DNA of 52,560 nt from Chara braunii (taxonomy: Eukaryota > Streptophyta > Charophyceae > Charales > Characeae): contig BFEA01000010.1 of NCBI GenBank assembly GCA_003427395.1, forward strand, positions 7,369,995-7,422,554, written 5' to 3'. This document shows positions 30,679-39,942 of the stretch, piece by piece. The number at the start of each line of letters is the position of its first letter. Positions within the stretch are counted from its first letter, which is position 1. The translations under genes and the position numbers were made by a program. The notes beneath the pieces were generated by a model. It was given only the letters and a program-made list of their open reading frames with translations, was not told where the DNA came from and searched no databases.

Positions 30679-31799
30679 GAATGCAACATACGAAGGGACT
30701 TTGCATGATCTCAAACGGTTTGGAAGCGGGGGTGGAAGGGGAGGGCGAGGTATAGAGCGGTGGAGAAGCTGTTGAGGATCGGATATGGCGTTCTGCACAG
30801 GTGCAGGGTTGCTGCGGTGGTGGAAGCATGACAATGAAAAGAAAAAAGGCGAGAAATGCTAAGAAAGTCATAAAGGTTGAGAGCAGACAGAGCGCGTCAG
30901 CGTGCGCAGTCGCGCCCTCCTTATCTCTTTCCATGTTGCGCTCCTCTTCACGCTGCAGACCCCGTGATTAGGCTAGCCACGACTCCGAGCGTGACTACAC
31001 ATATCGTTGCTGCTGTGGCGATAAAGCAGGTTGTGCAAATAAGCGCACAAAGATGCGTCCTAAGGTGTACAGCAGGTGCGAGAAGTATGTGCTCTGATTG
31101 ACACCGAACGAAGAGGAGGCGGAGGATGAGAAGGTTGGGGATGAGTGCTAGCAAGAACATAGCTGCGAGGGCTAGTGCGAGAAGAGTTAAGGCGAGCGAG
31201 GAGGGACGGTGCGGTCCTAGGAAATCAAGGTGCTGTGCTGCTGCTGCGGGAAGCTGCTCCAGTGGAAGGGACGACGGCGCTGGGCACTCCATGCTGCGAG
31301 GATCGAGGAAGTGTGGCTCAGAGTAATACCGTCTCCTGATCGTGCACCTCCCTTTGGGCCGCAAGCGCATCGAGGTCCAAGGGGAAGTCCATGTCGGCCG
31401 TTCAAAACTGCCTTGCTGAAGAGTGCGTCAGAAGTCTTCCGAGAAAACCGGCGGATTGTCGCGTCCGCTTCGATGGTGATGCTTGGTTACTGCTACAGTA
31501 CTCCCTAAATACTACGCCTACTTACCATTCGGGCCTACTGTTACTGACTACCTTTTGAAACGACACCCCGCCCAAGCGCTTTTTCTGGCGCCTTCTTGCT
31601 AATTGCCCTTCGAGGCTTGCGCTGCTGTCTGTCGAACAGGATATCATCGAAGTCCAATTAGCCCGGGCGAACCCACGCCTGGCCACGATATTCATGTCTC
31701 GGAAATGCTGAGCAGAGTACCCTTTCGGCTGCTGATAGGGCCAGTTTTATTGGAAACTCAGCTTGGTCCCTTCCTCCTGGAGGACCTGCTGTTACCGGA
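30679..31799. other. No recognised gene
   Basis: Frames at 30948-31370 (minus, 140 codons) and 31230-31505 (plus) overlap each other and lack domains. Leu/Ala richness of the minus frame comes from GCTGC-type sequence. Confidence 0.45.
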
Positions 31800-32196
31800 A
31801 AGCGAAAAAAAAGAGAGAGAGAAATAAAGAAAGAAAGAAAGAAGGAAAGAAAGAACGAAAGAAAAAAGAAAAAAAAAGAGAGAAAAAAAGAAAAAAAGAG
31901 AGAAAAAAAGAGAAAAAAGACAAAAGAAAAAAAGAAAAAAGAAAAAAGAAAAAGAAAAAGAAAAGGAAAGGGAAAGAAAAAGACAAAGACAAAAAAGGGA
32001 AAAGGGGGACAAGAAAATAGGAAAAAAAAGGAAAAGAAGAAAAGGGAAAAGGGAGAAGGAAAGGGAAAGGGAAACAGAAACGACAAAGGAAAAAGAGAAA
32101 AGGAAAGGAAAAGAAAAAAGCAAAAGAAAAAGAAAGGGAAAAGAAAAAACGGGGGGGACAAAAAGGAAAATAGAGAAAAAAAACAATGGAAAAGCA
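31800..32196. repeat. Long polypurine tract, (GAAA)n-type
   Basis: About 395 bases that are almost pure A and G on the + strand (GAAAGAAA, AAAAAGAGAG, GGGAAAGG words), with only a few C/T interruptions. It produces Lys/Arg/Glu frames on the + strand and Phe/Ser frames on the minus strand, which are artefacts. It could form a triple helix. Confidence 0.95.
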
Positions 32197-33047
32197 GGGA
32201 CATGGCAGGCCTGCTTGTGCAAGGAACCTGACTGTTCACAGCTTGCTTGACAGTATTACATCGCATGCATACATGTCATCACACATACAAAGTGGCTTCA
32301 CTCAAAACCAGATTGAGGTGAGAAATGAACCAAGTAGCGCAGCTTATATTAACAATGTCACTTAATACAAAGAGTATCATGAGTTCCAGAATTCAGCGCC
32401 AACAAAAGATAGTCTCTCTCATCATACAACAGCATGGGATCTGGCTTAGCCAGCATCCTTCTTCGGATTACATATATGGCGCCAACAGGTAAGTATGCAA
32501 CATATCCAGATTCACTTCCTGCCTGTCTTCTCTCTCTCTGGATCTCCTCTCTCTAGAACTATGTCTTGGTTCTCTCCCTTCACTCTGCATGCACACTCTC
32601 ACCTACGAAGATCTACTTTGAATGTCACTCATAGCCATCCTACTCACTAACTCTCTACTACTAACATAGGCTGGCGCAGCTATGGATTCCCTGCAGCCAG
32701 CGCCCAGCCTCCCTTCTTCCTGGCGCAGCTCTACTTCAGCCAGCACCTGTCCAGCCAGCTAGCGCACAAGTGCCGCAGCACTTCCACGCATCAATGCCAG
32801 TGGAAAATCTGTCATGTGGGGAGGCAGTCTCGTTTCTTATAGTGCTGGCCTCCCCAAACGAGGGCTGAATCTTGTCTGTCCTGGGTCCTTTCCCAGTCCC
32901 AGCCTCTGTGTATGTGTCCCAGACCTTTTTCCTTCAAGGGTTGCTGCTGCTGCGGCCTTCAGGCCTTGATTTCGGACTCCTAATCTGAATCTAGACTTCC
33001 TTTCTGACTTGAATCCGAACTGGGACTGAACTCTTTGACTTCCGTTT
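32197..33047. other. No recognised gene; CAGGTAAGTATGC donor-like site
   Basis: TC-rich patches occur at 32528-32575. CAGGTAAGTATG at 32488-32499 is a near-ideal 5' splice donor, and GGCGCAGCT words recur between 32671 and 32730. No exon can be assigned. Confidence 0.4.
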
Positions 33048-33175
33048 AGACAGACACATCTTTTGCACGAACAGACATCCTTACTGCACGAACAGACACA
33101 GTGACTGCACGTACAGACACATCTCTGCATGAATAGACATGACTCACACACCCCCTGGATGAACAGATACGACTC
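33048..33175. repeat. Degenerate minisatellite of about 25 bp, five or six units
   Basis: TGCACGAACAGACA and variants (GCACGTACAGACA, GCATGAATAGACA, GGATGAACAGATA) recur every 21-30 bases. The minus strand reads as Cys-rich repeats, which I treat as a by-product. Confidence 0.75.
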
Positions 33176-33517
33176 AAATATTTTAGATATTGCAACTGTT
33201 CGTCCAGGGCACAACTGTGACCTTTGACAATGTCCTTTGCTCTAGTTAGGATGTGACTTTTGACTCGGAGAACAGGTCGTTTGATCTGCTTTCACGAACT
33301 GGGCTCTGGGCGAGGTACCCCAATATGTTGCTTTCGTCGGGCAGGGGCTGTATCGGGTAAAGGCCCTTTTACTTGCAGGCTTCTTCAGCTTGACGGTCGG
33401 TGCTATATGGCTGCCGGGGTCAGAACCGCTGAGGATAATGTCTTGTGTTATGCTCCTCATCTTCTGCCGATCCCGATTGTTTCTCCTGATTGTCTCCGCC
33501 CCGAATCCTGTGATCGT
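33176..33517. other. No recognised gene
   Basis: Mixed-composition sequence with overlapping short frames on both strands and no motif. Confidence 0.45.
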
Positions 33518-33526
33518 GTGTGTGTG

Positions 33527-33623
<97 letters not shown>

Positions 33624-33638
33624 NNNNNNNNNNNNNNN

Positions 33639-33702
<64 letters not shown>
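33518..33702. repeat. Compound microsatellite (GT)n(GA)n with assembly gap
   Basis: A (GT)n tract to about 33587 passes into a (GA)n tract to 33702. The GA part contains 15 N at 33624-33638, so its true length is unknown. Confidence 0.97.
33624..33638. other. Assembly gap, 15 N
   Basis: Unresolved bases inside the GA microsatellite. Confidence 0.99.
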
Positions 33703-33707
<5 letters not shown>

Positions 33708-33756
33708 TTTCTTCTTCTGCTGCTCCCTGATTCTTCTCCGGACCCTCCATAGCCAG

Positions 33757-33866
33757 TACTCTTCTTCCTCTTCCTCTTCTTCTTCTTCTCATTACTATTA
33801 TTATTATTAATGATTTAGTTATTTATTTTTATTATTATTTCAGAGAGAGAGAGAGAGAGAGAGAGA
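33757..33866. repeat. Cluster of TTC, TTA and GA microsatellites
   Basis: (TTC)n at about 33760-33789, (ATT)n with interruptions at 33793-33840 and (GA)n at 33842-33866 follow one another. Confidence 0.9.
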
Positions 33867-34474
33867 CAGTGACTATTTCGGGCCTATGAGTGCCCAGGAT
33901 TTGAGTCGACATTCTGGGAGGGACGATTATTGGACATTTGATAGGGAGACTATTTTTGGACTACTTCGAGTTATATTTTTTTCTTGTCGCCTCTCTCTCT
34001 TCTTCGTCTCTTCCCCACCTCCATCATCCGTGGTTTGCTCCCGATGTGTGTGCGAAGGAGGGATGTTTCTTCCGTGTTTGACTCCCCTCCTCGCTGATTC
34101 GACATTTGTGATGATGTCTGTGTGAGTCGAGTCTGAGTCCGATGAGTCAGGTCATATCTTTGAGTGTTCCGCCGTGCTACTTTGCATTATATTGTTTCTT
34201 TCTGGGTGCACATTGCTTATTTGCTGATCGCATTCTTTGTCCTGAGTCCTGCTCTTCACCTTGGTGCTCCTTCGGATCTGCGCATCACTCATCTTCAGAT
34301 GAGCATGCATCAAATATGCAGAGGGGTGTGGTGGCTACCGAACAGGCGCCGTTTTTTTGCTGATGTCACAATCGGACTGTCCGATGCATTTATTTCACAG
34401 AGAACAGTACATCTATGTTGTGTTGTCTCATTATTGCAATCCTCTGCTGATCTTGGACTTGCTTGTTTGATCAG

Positions 34475-34661
34475 TACCCAAGGGACGTTAGAGTGCTTGT
34501 CCAGCAACTTCGAGATGCAGAGAGGAATGTTGCCGATGCAATGCAGCAGGTCCACAGGGAAACAGCTTCGAGAATGGAACTAGAACGAGTTCTTGCCAGG
34601 ACCTCAATGGAACTCCGTAACTGCCAATGGCAGTCCAAAACAACGCAGCAAAAACTAGAGG
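34475..34661 (+). CDS. Putative internal exon, coiled-coil protein (host gene candidate)
   Basis: A 187-base open segment sits between a good 3' splice site (pyrimidine-rich lead, TTGTTTGATCAG ending at 34474) and a good 5' splice site (GAGG|GTTAGT, intron from 34662). Starting in phase 0 it encodes about 62 residues with clean codon usage: R-D-V-R-V-L-V-Q-Q-L-R-D-A-E-R then V-A-D-A-M-Q-Q-V and M-E-L-E-R-V-L-A-R. The heptad spacing of Val/Leu/Met and the Arg/Glu/Gln content predict a coiled coil. No transposon motif is present. I do not recognise the protein. Neighbouring exons are not identifiable: downstream, a 9-kb LTR retrotransposon starts only 120 bases beyond the donor, so the next exon may lie beyond 43.95 kb or outside the window. 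It could also be an isolated gene relic. Confidence 0.45.
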
Positions 34662-34781
34662 GTTAGTTCTTTGCCTCTTTCATCCATCCCATGTGTTGTC
34701 AATTGCTGCATTTCAATCTTGTGAATCCAATCTGTAACAAGGTACTAAGGACCAATCTGAAACTATTAACTGTCAGCCTGT

Positions 34782-35888
34782 TGCATACTAGTGAAGCGAA
34801 CACAAGTATGATGCAGAACCCAGAACCGACGAATAACAAAGAGAAATACAATGCAGCGGAAGACTGATAAACATGGATCTGACTCACATCTGACTCGGGC
34901 TATACACAGACTCACACACATACAGCCATCGGGTGAGAAGGCCTGGCGCTCCAAACATAGAAGATGGCGCCAGGGCCTGCACAAACCACACACGGACGAA
35001 ATGTATGGGGAGAGACGTAGGGAGGAGGAGGAGATGGCGCCAACACAAATGTCACCGAAATAGTAATCCCGAAATCTCGAAGATACAAAATCTCGAAATG
35101 CCGCTGATGTCAGATCTCTGAAAATAGTCCTCCCAATGTCCTAGTCTGAATAGTCTCAGTCCTCATGTCACCGATAGTTCACCACCGATCTCTGTCCAGA
35201 TAGTAACCAAGAATGTAGAAGGTGAGGAGGAGACAAAGATGAAGAGGAAGAGGAAGAAGAAGAACCGAGAGGGGCAGAGGAGAAGGTAGAGATGGAGAGG
35301 TGGGGAGGAGGACAGTCCTCACTGCCCTGCTTCAGCGTCCAGGTACCAACCTGCTGGCGCAAAGTGCCACCTTGGAGCTGCTGAAGACCTGCCTTCGACG
35401 CTGGAGCTACCCTCTCTCTCACCTCTGCAGCTGGTGCTACACCTAACGCTACTGCCTGGAGCTGCGCTAAACCAAACTTAGCGCGGCGCTGAAGCTCCTT
35501 AAAGCCGCGGTCTCAAGTGTGCTGAACAGACCGCTGGCCGGTACTAAGTACCGGCGGTGGCCTGTTCGGCCTGGCTGTTGAGAAACACGCGCCGTGATCT
35601 GAGCCGTAGATCGATCTGAAGGTTCAGATCTGACCCACCAGGGAAACTGCAGCCTCAAGCTTTGGCCGCCAGGTCAAACGAAAAACATTTGGACCGGTTT
35701 CCCGCTCAGGGCCTGCAGTTGCAGACCCGGGTCTAAAACCGGTTGCTGGAGGCCTAAGGTCGGCCTTTTCCAAAGGTCCGACCCTTAGCCCAGGCCGGAC
35801 TGGCCCACTGTGGCCACGGTCGGGGACAACTCCGTAGACCTAGCCATCGGGCCTAGCAGGGCCCGTGTGGAATCCAGGATGTAACACA
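34782..35888 (-). repeat. 3' LTR of element 2
   Basis: 1107 bases, TGTGTTAC...TATGCA in element orientation. It aligns along its length with 42810-43952. It lacks the stretch of about 36 bases found in the other LTR near 43437-43475. It contains a purine-rich tract (35220-35310, as read on the + strand). Confidence 0.92.
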
Positions 35889-35899
35889 CTCCCCCCCTT
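35889..35899 (-). promoter_or_regulatory. Polypurine tract of element 2
   Basis: Read on the minus strand, AAGGGGGGGAG directly abuts the TG start of the 3' LTR. This is where plus-strand DNA synthesis would be primed. Confidence 0.85.
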
Positions 35900-35910
35900 A
35901 AAAGACCGAG

Positions 35911-37383
35911 CTACGTGCAAGGGTGAAGTTGTCTATCCAAAACCTGGGTGGGTCGTGAGGGACGAACTTTGTCCTTGGCAAGCCGTCGTCTTTCATACTC
36001 AGAGAAGATGAGTGGTGCAGATACCTGTAAATCTGGTCGGAAGATCCAGCGAGTGTCATCGATATCACATTGCTTGAATGCGACTTGGTACTGCATTGGC
36101 TTGTTGCCATGCTTGCGGTGTGTGATGACACGGTCAGCTTCCTGATGTTCGTCCATGGAGGACGGATCCTGTGATCGTCTGCTCGGAAACTCGTCAGCAG
36201 AAGGTGGTGTGTAAACAGCCAACTTTGATGCATGAAAGACCGGGTGCACGGTGAGGTGCGGTGGAATGTGAATCACAAAGGAAGGGCCTGCAAGGTCGTC
36301 GCCGGGCGCAGAAATTACCTTCCATGGTCCGAACCATTTGGGGAGGAGTTCGCGAGAGACATCTTGCTCCAGCGCAAATTCCTCAGCGAGGACCAAGACA
36401 AGGTCACCCTCACGGAAAGCACATGGGAGGTGACGTCGATTAGCTTGCTATTGCATGCGGACCTGAGCCTTTTGCATATTTGCTCGGGCTTTGATCAGCA
36501 AGTCCCTGTACTTCCGAATGGAAGCGAAAGAGCAAGAGACGTCTATGTCGGCGGCCCGAGGGAGAAGAAGATCAGCGTAGATACAACCTTTCCGTCCACC
36601 GTGATGTAACTCGTATGGAGTCACACAGATCGCGGGGTGCACCGAAGTGTTGCAGGCGAACTCGATATCCGGAAGGCGGTCAACCCAATCTTTCTAGTCC
36701 AGACAGATGAGAGTACGGAGCATCATCTGGGCGGTTTGATGTGCCCTCTTCGTCTGTCCATCCGTTTGTGGGTGCCGAGCGGAACTCGGCTTCATTGTCG
36801 TACCGGACTCAACCATGAGGGATGTCCAAAACGTTGACATGAAACGAGTGTCGCGGTCGCTCACGATGTCTTTCGGAATGCCATCGCTGCAAATTCAGCC
36901 AGTGTGCAAGAGTCGTGCGAGCTCGGGTGCTGCAGCATGATACTTGCAGGGAAAAAATCGAGCATACTTGCTCAAACGGTCAACGGCCGTGAAGATGCTG
37001 TCATGACCAGGCGATCGCGGGGAAACGAGCCTGTAACATCCATAGTAATGGAGAGGCACGGTTCTTGAGGAATCGACAATGGTTTGAGTTCACCGTAAGG
37101 ATGCTGATGTCGTCCTTTGATGCGCTGGCAAACCACACATGACCGCACATATTTATTGACATCGTGAAGAACATCTTCCCAGTGAAAACCCTGGCGAAGA
37201 CGTGCCAAAGTACGGGTGACGCCAAGGTGTGCCGAGAGTCGTGAGTCGTGGAATTCGCTGAGAAGGCGAGTACGCAAGATACTATCGCATGGCACCCATA
37301 ACAAGTCCTTCCCTTGCGTGTGGAGAAGCAAGTACCCGTCGGTGATGCGATAGTGACCTGCCGGCGTGTGATCTGATGAAAGA
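35911..37383 (-). pseudogene. Integrase with C-terminal chromodomain (element 2)
   Basis: The zinc-binding part (about 37250-37125) has F-H-D-S-R-L-S-A-H and C-V-V-C. In the catalytic core the first Asp is in I-T-M-D-V-T-G (codon 37038-37040). The second is in V-S-D-R-D-T-R-F, about 36870 in a second frame. The third catalytic residue is changed: H-P-Q-T-D-G-Q-T-K-R has Lys (AAG, 36748-36750) where Glu is required. The C-terminal frame (36396-35911) carries W-F-G-P-W, the G-P-x-F-V-I-H and H-P-V-F-H-A-S-K-L phrases and then a chromodomain at residues 85-138 (E-A-D-R-V-I-T-H-R-K, M-Q-Y-Q-V-A-F-K, W-I-F-R-P-D-L, S-E-Y-E-R-R-R). Chromodomains steer such elements to marked chromatin. Frameshifts and stops at about 36990, 36895, 36690 and 36450 break it. 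Confidence 0.85.
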
Positions 37384-38672
37384 TCAGCATAAAGTGTTGA
37401 GTACTTTAGGTTGGACTTGTAACCATTGACGAAAAGCTGCTGCAAATCGTCGTCGACCTGAAACGTAGAGCACCAAGGCACACAAATCGTGTCGTCGTGA
37501 TAGTGCGTCCACTGCTCGATTAGCGGAGCCTGGAATATGGACGGGGTCGAAGTCGAATTGGTCAATAAAATACATCCATCACCCGATCGTGCTTGTGACC
37601 GTGTCTTGCGTTTTATTTAGGTCAACGAATTATTGTCCAAATTCCATGTGAAACACCGACGCCCGAGAAGAAAGTGTCGCCAGCGTTTGAGAACGGTGGC
37701 GAAAGCCAGCAACTCTTTCTTCCTAGCGTCATCCAGAGAATGGACGAGAGGCACTTCTTGGGAGAAGTACGCGACCGGTGTCATTCATCGCCGTCATGAT
37801 GTTTCAATATCACACCAATGTCGTATCCGGAAGTGTCCGTAGTCACTCGGGTACGTAAGGTAGGATCATAAATGCGGACGGCGGCAGCGTGTAGCATCGT
37901 GTTCTTCATCGCCTGGAATGCAGTCCGGGCTGCGTCGTCGAACTCGAAGGGCACCTTCGGAGACTGAAGCCTCGACAATGGTGCAACAACTTTGGAGTAA
38001 GAGTCGACAAAACGTTGGTAATATCCAGCCAGACCCATGAATGAGCATACGTCCGTAGTAGTACGGGGTTCCGGCCAATCCACGATGGCTTAGATCTTGT
38101 CGCCTAAGGGACGAATGCCTTGCAGGGTAACATAATGGCCCAAGTATTCAAACTCCTGCTGTGCGAATTCACACTTGTCACAATTTGCTTTATACTTTGT
38201 CGTGTGAAGCCTTTCTAGGACAGCGCAAAGGTGTTCAAGATGCTCGTCGAATGTCCAACTATAAACCAAGACGTCATCGAGGTAAATGAGGACGGTGCGG
38301 TCGAGCAGATCCCGAAACTCGGTCGTCATAGCTGCTTGGAAGGTCGCCGGGGGATTGGTGAGGCCGAATGGCATCACAACCCACTCAAAATGCCCATACC
38401 GCATTTTGAAGGCGGTATTGTATCGATCTTGAGGCTGGATTTCAATCTGGTGGTAACTGGACTTCAAGTCCAACTTCAAGAAGTACATGGCGCCTCCCAA
38501 TCTCTCCAGGAGATCATCAATCTGAGGGAGAGGGCTGACGTTCTTCACGGTTTGCGTGTTTAGTTTTCGATAGTCTATGCACAATCGGAGGTCCTTGTTC
38601 TTCTTCCGGACGAAGAGGACTGAGGCACCGTAGGGCGAACAACTCGACTAAATCCAACCCTTGTCTAAGAGG
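37384..38672 (-). pseudogene. Reverse transcriptase and RNase H (element 2)
   Basis: RT fingers and palm at 38670-38090: [47 protein letters not shown] and the intact catalytic I-Y-L-D-D at about 38273-38287. In-frame stops occur at 38648-38650 (TAG just before S-S-C-S-P-Y) and 38090-38092 (TAA). The connection domain runs W-P-E-P-R-T-T and L-A-G-Y-Y-Q-R-F. RNase H starts at T-T-D-T-S-G-Y-D-I-G-V (about 37830), shifts frame near 37790 and ends with Q-F-D-F-D-P-V-H-I-P-G and A-V-D-A-L-S-R-R (37575-37480). The RT active site itself is preserved, but the reading frame is not. Confidence 0.88.
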
Positions 38673-39545
38673 TCATCGAGTTGTGCGTGAAGCGCCTTGA
38701 GTTCCTCTTCGCTCATCCGGTGAATGCATTCGCACGGAGGGATGGCACCGTCCTTGTACGTGAAGCACCTTGAGTTCCTCTTCGCTCATCCGGTGAATAC
38801 ATCCGCCCGGAGGGATGACACTGTCCTCGAGAGCAATCCCGTGATGTGTGGGCCGATCCGGGACTGTTCCGGCGGGAGCTGCGAAAACGTCTCCATAACC
38901 GTCTAAGAGCTGAATAATACATGGGTCCAGCGACGATGTCTTCGGTTCGTCCGTCGGAGGGAGTGCATGCAAGAAGCATATTCCCATCTCATCGACGTTG
39001 TTCTGAGTAATAGCATTGCGAATCCTCGCTGCGGAGACCACGTGGCAACCAATCGAAGTGTGAGGGGGCGGGACCGTACACGGGACTAGCTCACGGTTCC
39101 GATCACGGACGTGAACGGTGCGGTGATGGAAGTTCACCGCGTGGTCGGGATTAGGCAACCAAGACATGCCTAAAATCATGTCGAGCTTGGTGTCGAGGAT
39201 GTCGAAAGACACCGGCTCGCACGCAAGTGGCGCAAAGTAAACCGGGATGCCATCAACGAATCGGTCAATCAACTTTTGCGTGTGTCCGTCCGTGAGTGTC
39301 ACATACGTTGGCGGTGTTTTCCTTCGAACGCGGGGGTCGAGTCCAGCGCGGGCCATAAAAGCTTGGCTCATATAGTTGCGAGACGCTCCAAAATCAATCA
39401 AGGCATTGCAGGTTTCCTTTCCGATCTGAATGCGGATATAGAGGAGGGGTGCATCGCTTTTGACGTACCTTTGGGAGGCATGCGTGCGGTCGATCTTCGC
39501 AAGATAGGCGTGAATATCGACAACCGCAACTCCGTCGTCCGTCAT
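38673..39545 (-). pseudogene. Retropepsin-like protease (element 2)
   Basis: The 290-codon frame has a leading helix and then the protease active-site segment C-N-A-L-I-D-F-G-A-S-R-N-Y-M-S at about residues 47-61. The catalytic Asp and Gly are present but the middle Ser/Thr of D-S/T-G is Phe (codons 39387-39395). The second half has D-M-I-L-G-M-S-W-L-P and a long linker reaching the pre-RT region (D-G-Y-G-D-V-F, then P-P-G-G-C-I-H-R-M-S-E-E-E-L). At its end a 73-bp tandem duplication (38688-38833) shifts the frame, so the protein reads into nonsense (a second P-D-E-R-R-G-T-Q-G-A run) instead of RT. Confidence 0.82.
38688..38833. repeat. 73-bp tandem duplication at the protease-RT junction
   Basis: TGAAGC-CCTTGAGTTCCTCTTCGCTCATCCGGTGAAT-CAT begins at 38688 and again at 38761. 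Copies differ at several positions, so the event is not recent. 73 is not a multiple of three, which breaks the pol frame. Confidence 0.85.
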
Positions 39546-39889
39546 GGAGCTGGTACTGCAGCGTGCAAGTAAGCGTGTAGGTTGGCCATTAAGTCATTGC
39601 AATGCGGCTTGGGCAAGGATCCGGTCGAGGGAAGAGGCAACCATTGGAAGTCCTCTATTGTTAGCGGGTCGAGATCCTCTAGTCTCGACCATGCCGACGA
39701 GTCCTCGGAGTGTGTAGGCGAAAAGACCGGCTCACTTGCTGACGGTGCGCAAGCTGCGCATATGCTGGCTTCATGCACGTGACTAGGCTGGTTCAACGGT
39801 GGGACCAGCTGGACTGCATAATCCTCGTACGTCAAACGAGAATCATTGACTACCGCATGTTCCCCGGAGATGAAGTCGGTTGCTAGCAA
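39542..39889 (-). pseudogene. Gag-protease linker frame (element 2)
   Basis: A 115-codon open segment between the zinc knuckle and the protease, acidic and Pro/Ser-rich (S-S-A-W-S-R-L-E-D-L-D-P-L-T-I-E-D-F-Q-W). Linkers of this position and composition occur in chromoviral polyproteins. It has no known catalytic role. It overlaps the protease start by one ATG and is in a different frame from it, so a frameshift has occurred or -1 frameshifting was used. Confidence 0.5.
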
Positions 39890-39942
39890 GGCAACCGTTT
39901 CCGGCGGAGTGGGGAGAGCCGTCGCTGCACTCCTCGTCGTGC

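Noticed and set aside
31658-32266. Long Phe/Ser-rich (minus) and Lys/Glu-rich (plus) frames
   Set aside because: They are translations of a polypurine tract and carry no real coding signal.
33390-33810. Cys-Val, Arg-Glu and Leu-Ser repeat frames
   Set aside because: They are translations of GT, GA and TTC microsatellites and run through an N gap.
33886-34125. 79-codon plus frame after the GA microsatellite as an exon
   Set aside because: The first 30 codons look plausible, but no convincing acceptor is present (the lead-in is a GA repeat) and the rest is pyrimidine-tract translation.
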